From contig NZ_CP186694.1 in assembly GCF_049532965.1 (NCBI RefSeq), forward strand, positions 1,674,001 through 1,738,000: DNA of 64,000 nucleotides, read 5' to 3'. The notes below the pieces were generated by a model that worked only from the letters and a program-made list of their open reading frames with translations, ran no database searches and was not told the origin of the DNA. Position 1 is the first letter of the stretch; each line of letters starts with the position of its first letter. The position numbers and the translations under genes were made by a program. Shown piece by piece: positions 59,108 to 64,000 of the stretch. The DNA is from Roseateles sp049532965. Lineage in GTDB: Bacteria; Pseudomonadota; Gammaproteobacteria; Burkholderiales; Burkholderiaceae_C.

Positions 59108-60183
59108 GGCGCGCGAGTATAGGACGCCCGTTCCTCGATCATTTCGTCGACCTGCGTCGCCAGATGCAGGTTGACGCGCACGGCGGTCCACGCCTCGCGG
59201 CCGCGCGAATAGATCCGCCCGTTGGAGGCCTCCTGGATCTCATGCTCGCCCCAGAGCCCCCGCGCCCCGAACCCGGGCGCCGCGCCGACGATGGCCTGCG
59301 CCGCCTCCCGCAGCGCCTGATCCGTCGCTTCGCGTCGGCGCCGCTCGAAGCGCCATTCGCCCTGCCACGGGTAGTCGATCCGGGCCAAGCCGGGCGGCAG
59401 TTCCGGGCCGGGCTCACTGGCCACATGGATCGCGGCGTGATCGCCGTACCCGACCGTCGCCACGCCCCCGAGCCGCCGATGCAGTTCCCGCTCCAGGATG
59501 GCCAGCCGGCCCGACCGCGGCGCCGCGCCCGTGGGCGACTGACCGATCCATTGGACGGTGGCCGGAAAGCTGTTGCCCATCGCGACGACCCGCAGCGCGG
59601 GCCAGCGGGCCTTCCACCGCGCGAGCAACTCGCGGCCGGTGCCGGCACAGCCGAGCAGCCATTCGCGTTCCGTGCCGAAGTCCAGTACCACCAGCGCCCG
59701 GCGGGAATCGCCCAGGGACTGCAACACCCGCTCGACCAGCGCGGTCGACGGCACCGGTCCGCGCAGGCGGAAGGCCGCAAGGCCGAAGGACTCCTGGATC
59801 CTGGCGGCCTGCAGCGTGACGGCGTGCTCGCCGCCCTCGTCCGACAGCTGCACCATCGGAATGGCCGCGGGCTGCGTCTGCGCGAAGTCCCGCCACGCCC
59901 GGAATCCTTGCGCCGGATCCGCCAGGCGGCGCCAGGCCGGACCGGGATCGAGAGGCGCCCGGCCCAGGTCGATCAGGTGCGGCAGCTCCTGCATCACATC
60001 GCCCGCATGCTGCGCCGCCCGGCGGAAGTCCAGCAGGTCCTGCGTCCGCCCCGTCGGCATCAGCGTCATCACCGGCAGCATCCGGCGCTTGCGCGCCTTG
60101 TCCAGCTCCCGCAGCGCCCGAAGCTCACCGAGTTGGGTCCGCAGCGACGGAAAGTAGACGATCTCCTCCAGCACATCGTTCAT
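59077..60183 (-). CDS. Beta-family (phage T4 beta-like) protein
   Basis: 368 aa, cytoplasmic. VYFPSLRTQLGELRALREL, KRRMLPVMTLMP, VVLDFGTEREW and IDYPWQGEWRFERRRREA match the Beta_protein family named after a T4 protein. Role in bacteria unknown; such genes are often in defence or prophage settings, but no phage genes are next to it. Overlaps czcI by 31 bp. Confidence 0.75.
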   Translation of the reverse strand: MNDVLEEIVYFPSLRTQLGELRALRELDKARKRRMLPVMTLMPTGRTQDLLDFRRAAQHAGDVMQELPHLIDLGRAPLDPGPAWRRLADPAQGFRAWRDFAQTQPAAIPMVQLSDEGGEHAVTLQAARIQESFGLAAFRLRGPVPSTALVERVLQSLGDSRRALVVLDFGTEREWLLGCAGTGRELLARWKARWPALRVVAMGNSFPATVQWIGQSPTGAAPRSGRLAILERELHRRLGGVATVGYGDHAAIHVASEPGPELPPGLARIDYPWQGEWRFERRRREATDQALREAAQAIVGAAPGFGARGLWGEHEIQEASNGRIYSRGREAWTAVRVNLHLATQVDEMIEERASYTRAPCAAGSPSSC

Positions 60184-60508
60184 TGGCCGCTCCCCGGGGC
60201 CACGGCCCCCGCAGCCGGACGCCCCGTGCGCCCGGTGCCGCGCAGACTAGGGAGCGCGCCGCCCGATTGCCATGGGGCGGTTTGATCGATGTCAGAGAAA
60301 GCACCCGCGACCGCCTGCGAAAGCAGACCTTCCTGCCCGCCCGCAACGAAGCGGGGGCTCCGTGTGGAGCCCCCGTTGCTCGAAGTCGGATGACCGTTCG
60401 TTCCTGGTCAGGTCATCGTGCGCCTGTCCTCCGGTCCGTTTGGCCGGCAGTGTCCCGCTCGGACCCGACACGCGGATCGTCGCGGCCGATGCCGGGCATC
60501 GGGAGCGT
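60184..60508. other. Intergenic region between DUF4148 and beta-family genes
   Basis: 325 bp without a credible gene. Contains hairpin CCGATGC/GCATCGG (60486-60502) right after the DUF4148 stop and the stronger hairpin at 60353-60374. The promoter of the beta-family gene should lie in its left part; I see no clear hexamers. Confidence 0.55.
60353..60374. terminator. Hairpin terminator downstream of the DUF4148 gene
   Basis: 9-bp perfect GC-rich stem GGGGGCTCC/GGAGCCCCC with GTGT loop, 135 nt after the DUF4148 stop. Minus-strand continuation is GCTTCGTT, a weak U tract. Confidence 0.6.
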
Positions 60509-60964
60509 TCAAGGACGTGACGAATGCGCCGCCTCGAACTCCGGCGCATATCCCTGCTCGCTCCACATCCGCTCCAGCGAACCGTCGGCGCGAGCCTGCT
60601 CCAGCTCCTCGATCACTTGGGCACGTGTCTTGCCGCCCGCAGCAGGGGCGGAGAAGCGCACTTCGGAACCGGTATCCGAGGACATGCCCACCGTCACATC
60701 GGCGTCCGCCTGATGGTTGGAGTACTGCACGTCCATGCCCATGGCCTCGTCGAAGTCCGGGGCGTAGCTCTGCTCGCCCTGGAGCTTTTCCAGCGTGCCG
60801 TCAGCCCGTGCCTGCTCCAGTTCGGCAATCACCTGGTCGCGGGACTTGGGACCCGACATGATCTCTTCCTCGACCTGGGCGAACGCGGGCACGCTCAGCG
60901 CCGCGGCGATTGCGGCGATTGCGGCGGCGCCGATCGACAACGGAATCTTCTTGAAGTGATGCAT
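60509..60964 (-). CDS. Exported protein with two DUF4148-type repeats
   Basis: 151 aa. Signal peptide (1-30, VPAFA|Q). Two copies of one unit: KSRDQVIAELEQARADGTLE (about 38-60) and KTRAQVIEELEQARADGSLE (about 108-130), each followed by a SYAPDF/GYAPEF tail. DUF4148 proteins usually have one unit. Periplasmic; function unknown. SD AAGGAG 8 nt before ATG. Divergent from a heavy-metal-type kinase gene. Confidence 0.85.
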   Translation of the reverse strand: MHHFKKIPLSIGAAAIAAIAAALSVPAFAQVEEEIMSGPKSRDQVIAELEQARADGTLEKLQGEQSYAPDFDEAMGMDVQYSNHQADADVTVGMSSDTGSEVRFSAPAAGGKTRAQVIEELEQARADGSLERMWSEQGYAPEFEAAHSSRP

Positions 60965-61090
60965 GGTGAAACTCCTTCGATTGAAAGTGGTCCAGCACGC
61001 AGGCCTCCGGCGGCCACCCGCCCTATGTGCCTCATGGGCCTGCTGCGTCGGCGCGCTTTTCAAACGCCTTGTGATTGACTCTACGCGCGC

Positions 61091-61112
61091 GAGGCTGACA
61101 TGAGGCCGACAT
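61091..61112. promoter_or_regulatory. 11-bp direct repeat, possible OmpR/CusR-type site
   Basis: GAGGCTGACAT directly followed by GAGGCCGACAT (10 of 11 identical). Tandem 11-bp spacing is typical for OmpR-family response regulators. It lies between the DUF4148 gene and the kinase gene, touching the annotated kinase start. Confidence 0.4.
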
Positions 61113-62049
61113 GCGGATGACCGTTTTGTCATCGCTGCGAAGCGCGGGCGGACTGCTCCGCGCGCTGCGACAACGGGTCGAGCAACTCAATGCGCTGCTG
61201 GAACGGCAGCGCCGCTCCTATGCGCAGATGGAGGCCTTCAGCGCCAATGTGGCGCACGAGCTGCGGGCGCCGCTGGCCACGCTGGTCTCCAGCACCGAGC
61301 TGACGCTGCGCGAGCCCGGCCTTCCACCGGCAGCCGCCGAGCGGCTCGGCGATCAGCTCGAGGAGCTGCGAGGCATGCAGGGCATGATCGGCGACTTGCT
61401 GTTCCTGTCGCGGGCCTACGGCGGTGCGAAGGCCCGGCGTGAACGCGTCGAGAGCCTGGCGGCGCTGGCTCGCGACGTCGCCGAATACCACGACGCCGCG
61501 CTCGAGGACGCGGGGCTGTCCTTGCGCATCGACGGCGATGCCGCCGGCGACTTCGACGCCGCGCTGCTCAAGCGCGCGCTGTCCAACCTGGTCGGCAACG
61601 CCACCCGCTATGCGACACCGGGGAGCGCGATGAGGGTCGGCATCGAGGGGCCCCGGTCCGGGATCGTGCGCCTGTGGGTGTCGAACGACGGACCCGCCAT
61701 TCCGTCCGCTCAGTTGCCTCGGCTGTTCGACCGCTACTACCGCGCGGCGCCGTCCCGCGCCGACCGCGGCGACGATCACCTCGGGCTGGGGTTGTCGATC
61801 GTCGATGCGATCGCCCGGATGCACGGTGGCGTGCCGTTCGCGCGGTCCGATGCCCACGAGACGCGCATCGGGTTCACGTTGACCGGTGGCCAGCCGGTGC
61901 GCGCCTACACTGCGCGCCGTTCCACGGCACTGACGGCCACCGGCGCGGTACCCGGCCTGGCTTCCTCAGCGCCTTCATCTCCCGCTTCATCTCCCGCCTC
62001 ATCGTCACCGCCCTCGCCGCCTTCCTTGCCACCCAAGCCCCCGCCATGA
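61111..62049 (+). CDS. Heavy-metal-type sensor kinase, truncated at the N-terminus
   Basis: 312 aa. HisKA with phospho-His in FSANVAHELRAPLATLVSST and HATPase with N box RALSNLVGNATRYATPG, VSNDGPAIP and GLGLSIVDAIARMHGG follow CusS/IrlS-type heavy-metal kinases. Those have about 460 residues with two membrane helices, a sensor domain and HAMP; all of that is missing. No response regulator gene is adjacent. The C-terminal tail (SSAPSSPASSPASSSPPSPP) is low complexity. Probably a deletion remnant, though a soluble kinase cannot be excluded. Confidence 0.75.
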   Translation: MRMTVLSSLRSAGGLLRALRQRVEQLNALLERQRRSYAQMEAFSANVAHELRAPLATLVSSTELTLREPGLPPAAAERLGDQLEELRGMQGMIGDLLFLSRAYGGAKARRERVESLAALARDVAEYHDAALEDAGLSLRIDGDAAGDFDAALLKRALSNLVGNATRYATPGSAMRVGIEGPRSGIVRLWVSNDGPAIPSAQLPRLFDRYYRAAPSRADRGDDHLGLGLSIVDAIARMHGGVPFARSDAHETRIGFTLTGGQPVRAYTARRSTALTATGAVPGLASSAPSSPASSPASSSPPSPPSLPPKPPP

Positions 62050-63398
62050 CCGATCGCCTGCTCTCGTTCGTCCAACACCCCTTCGGCCGCCGCATCGCTC
62101 GCGCGCTTCACTTGCCGCAGCCCGTGCGCCTGCAGCGCCGCATGGACGCAACGAGCGATCGGGAACTGGCGGGTCGATCGGTGCTCACGATCGCCCCGGG
62201 CAGTGTGGGCCCCATGCCATCGCTGCTCGCGGCGATCACCGCACTGGGTGGCGGAGCGGCCGGCGATGCGCCCATCCAGACGCTGGCCATCGATGCGACC
62301 GGCTGTCGCGACATTGCGGCGCTGCGCGCGCTGTTCGAGCAGGCGCAGTTCGCCGTCACGCGCCTGGCGATGAACGCGCGCGTGCTGGCGCTGACCTCCG
62401 CCGCCATGGGAGACGCCGCGGAAGCCGCCTGCGCGCAGGCGGTGAACGGCTTCGTGCGCGCGCTGGCCAAGGAGATCGGCCGCCGCGGCGCCACCGCCAA
62501 CGTGCTGGTGCTGCAGGAAGGCGCCGCGTCGGCCGAATCGCTGGCCGGGGCGCTGCGCTTCTTCGGCACGGACCGCTCGGCGTACGTGTCGGGCCAGGTG
62601 CTGGCGTGGCGCAAGACCCCGGAGGCAGTGACGCACGAGACGATGACCCACGAGACGACAGGCCGCGCCCCGCGTTCCCGGGTCGCCCTGGTGACCGGCG
62701 CCGCAGGCGGCATCGGCATGGCCACCGCGCGCCGATTGGCGCTCGACGGCCTGCGGGTGCTGTGCGTCGACGTGCCGGCCGCACGTCAACCGCTGGAAGC
62801 GCTCGCGGCCGACATCGGAGGGGCATTGCTGGCTGCCGACCTGACCGCGTCCGATGCCGTCGACGAACTGATCGACGCGATCCGCCGTCTTGGCGGGCTC
62901 GACGTGCTGGTACACAACGCCGGCATCACGCGCGACCGGACACTGGCGCGGATGGCACCGGCGGACTGGGATGCGGTGATGGCGGTGAACCTGACCGCAA
63001 TCCTCACGATCGACGCCCGGCTGGAAGCCGCGGGCTTGCTGAACGACGGCGCGCGCGAGATCTGCCTGTCCTCGATCAGCGGCATCGCGGGCAACGCGGG
63101 GCAGACGAACTACAGCGCGACGAAGGCCGCGCTGATCGGCTACGTCGCGGCGCGGGCGATACCGCTCGACGCGCGCGGCGGCACGATCAACGCCATCGCG
63201 CCGGGCTTCATCGAGACCGCCATGACGCGCCGCATGCCGCTGATGGTGCGCGAGGCCGGACGGCGGTTGAACGCGCTCAAGCAAGGCGGCACGCCGGCGG
63301 ACGTGGCCGAGGCCATCGCGTTCCTTGCCGCGCCGGGTGCGCGTCCGTTGACGGGTCAGGTCTTGCGGGTCTGCGGACAGTCGCTGCTCGGCGCCTGA
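62046..63398 (+). CDS. High-molecular-weight FabG-type 3-oxoacyl-ACP/CoA reductase
   Basis: 450 aa. An N-terminal degenerate Rossmann domain (about 45-195, no intact cofactor motif) is fused to a complete SDR domain (about 210-450) with VTGAAGGIGMATARRL, HNAGITRDRTLARM, SSISGIAGNAGQTNYSATKA and the C-terminal APGFIETAMT block. This is the FabG4 architecture, normally reducing 3-oxoacyl-CoA/ACP. The thiolase and MaoC genes that often follow are absent here. Start overlaps the kinase stop (ATGA). Confidence 0.9.
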   Translation: MTDRLLSFVQHPFGRRIARALHLPQPVRLQRRMDATSDRELAGRSVLTIAPGSVGPMPSLLAAITALGGGAAGDAPIQTLAIDATGCRDIAALRALFEQAQFAVTRLAMNARVLALTSAAMGDAAEAACAQAVNGFVRALAKEIGRRGATANVLVLQEGAASAESLAGALRFFGTDRSAYVSGQVLAWRKTPEAVTHETMTHETTGRAPRSRVALVTGAAGGIGMATARRLALDGLRVLCVDVPAARQPLEALAADIGGALLAADLTASDAVDELIDAIRRLGGLDVLVHNAGITRDRTLARMAPADWDAVMAVNLTAILTIDARLEAAGLLNDGAREICLSSISGIAGNAGQTNYSATKAALIGYVAARAIPLDARGGTINAIAPGFIETAMTRRMPLMVREAGRRLNALKQGGTPADVAEAIAFLAAPGARPLTGQVLRVCGQSLLGA

Positions 63399-63422
63399 AC
63401 GACTCGCTTCGGCCGCCCTCCG

Positions 63423-63578
63423 TCAGATGTAGCCCACCAGCAGCAGGATGAGGAGGATGATGACGACCAGGCCCAGGCCGCCGCTGGGGTAATAGCCCCA
63501 TCCCCGGCTGTGCGGCCACGCGGGCAGCGCGCCGATCAACAGCAGGATGAGGACGATGAGCAGGATGGTGCTGATCAT
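63423..63578 (-). CDS. DUF3309-type small membrane protein
   Basis: 51 aa. Two hydrophobic segments, MISTILLIVLILLLIGALPA and GGLGLVVIILLILLLVGYI, joined by a short W/H/Y-rich turn (WPHSRGWGYYPSG). This pattern is DUF3309. Function unknown. Monocistronic. Confidence 0.88.
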   Translation of the reverse strand: MISTILLIVLILLLIGALPAWPHSRGWGYYPSGGLGLVVIILLILLLVGYI

Positions 63579-63729
63579 GCGGGTCTCCAGGTCTTGGGGA
63601 TCGGGCCCGCGCCGGTCCGGCCGCGCGGGCGGTGTGACCTGACTTGGCAACCCCTGTGCCCGGTCTCCGAACGCGCGGGGACCGCCCTGGCGCACGGCTT
63701 GCTCCGGAGCCGGGTCCTCCCCTTCAACG

Positions 63730-64000
63730 ATGCCCGCCATGTCAACGCGTCAGCGCCCGCCCTCCGAGCGAACGATCCAACGGCAATTGCGCCGGTTCGG
63801 GCTGCGCCTGTGGCGTCCTGGGCAGAAGGAGGTGGTGGACCGCGTGCTTCGCGGGCTCAACACGCTGGCCGTGATGCCGACCGGCGCGGGCAAATCGCTG
63901 TGCTACCAGTTGCCTGCGGCGCTGTTGCCTGGGCGGACGGTGGTGGTCTCGCCGCTGATCGCGTTGATGAAGGACCAATGCGAGCGCCTGGCCGCGCTGG
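63730..64000 (+). CDS. RecQ-type ATP-dependent DNA helicase, N-terminal part (cut by window edge)
   Basis: First 90 residues. Q-motif region RRFGLRLWRPGQKEVVDRVL, Walker A MPTGAGKSLCYQLPA and motif Ia VVVSPLIALMKDQ identify a superfamily 2 RecQ helicase. Two in-frame ATGs (63730 and 63739) are possible starts. The rest of the gene is outside the window. Confidence 0.9.
   Translation, partial: MPAMSTRQRPPSERTIQRQLRRFGLRLWRPGQKEVVDRVLRGLNTLAVMPTGAGKSLCYQLPAALLPGRTVVVSPLIALMKDQCERLAAL

Noticed and set aside
1..64000. CRISPR arrays, tRNA and rRNA genes, prophage modules
   Set aside because: No regularly spaced direct repeats, no tRNA-like T-arm sequences and no phage structural genes were found on either strand.

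Overview
The window is GC-rich (codon third positions mostly G/C) and its genes look betaproteobacterial, most like the Burkholderiales of the Roseateles/Mitsuaria/Rubrivivax group. That placement is an inference from protein content (NorR-Hmp, CzcCBA with CzcI, DUF4148, HMW FabG); no rRNA or tRNA gene is present to confirm it.

Layout. (1) 1-4650: a PAS-domain sensor cut by the window edge, the nitric-oxide regulator norR, divergent hmp with a sigma54-type promoter and three NorR-type boxes, a dienoyl-CoA isomerase-like crotonase and an HU protein. (2) 5050-8997: an operon of response regulator, hybrid histidine kinase and MFS transporter. (3) 9419-20733: arabinan locus, part 1: TonB-dependent receptor, GH43, IlvD/Edd-type L-arabinonate dehydratase, exported GH51, exported GH43 and exported DUF1680 beta-L-arabinofuranosidase. 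(4) 20736-32136: an accessory block with DUF1440/DUF4126 protein, DUF2061 protein, a DUF4325 protein, an effector-like protein, GNAT, a PLP dehydratase, an IS3 remnant, a two-gene Rhs toxin system with a coupled small membrane protein, and a DUF1801 protein. (5) 32337-52362: arabinan locus, part 2: CUT2 importer YtfQ-YtfR-YtfT-YjfF, LysR and GntR/FCD regulators, cytoplasmic GH43 and GH51, CUT1 importer, lipoprotein GH43, KGSA dehydrogenase and KDA dehydratase, then divergently SDR dehydrogenase, lactonase and mutarotase. (6) 52323-64000: AbrB-like protein, CzcCBA heavy-metal efflux with CzcI, a beta-family protein, tandem DUF4148 protein, truncated heavy-metal-type kinase, HMW FabG, DUF3309 and the start of a RecQ-type helicase.

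How the genes work together. Regions 3 and 5 together encode an apparently complete route from arabinan to 2-oxoglutarate. Arabinan fragments cross the outer membrane through the TonB receptor and are trimmed by exported GH43/GH51/DUF1680 enzymes. Oligosaccharides enter through the CUT1 importer and are finished by cytoplasmic GH51/GH43. Free L-arabinose enters through the YtfQRT-YjfF importer. Mutarotase, L-arabinose 1-dehydrogenase, lactonase, L-arabinonate dehydratase, L-2-keto-3-deoxyarabonate dehydratase and 2-oxoglutarate semialdehyde dehydrogenase then form the non-phosphorylating (Weimberg-type) pathway. Three separate transcription units of this system (TonB receptor, dehydratase, ytfQ) share a near-identical promoter/operator module, and the divergent catabolic promoter carries two FadR/FCD-type operators, so two regulatory layers can be read from the sequence.

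The least explained items are a 120-nt cloverleaf-like element between ytfR and ytfT (34867-34986), the shared promoter module, a structured minus-strand RNA candidate upstream of HU (4776-4885), the Rhs C-terminal toxin with its coupled membrane protein (26284-27000), and the effector-like protein at 23316-24137.
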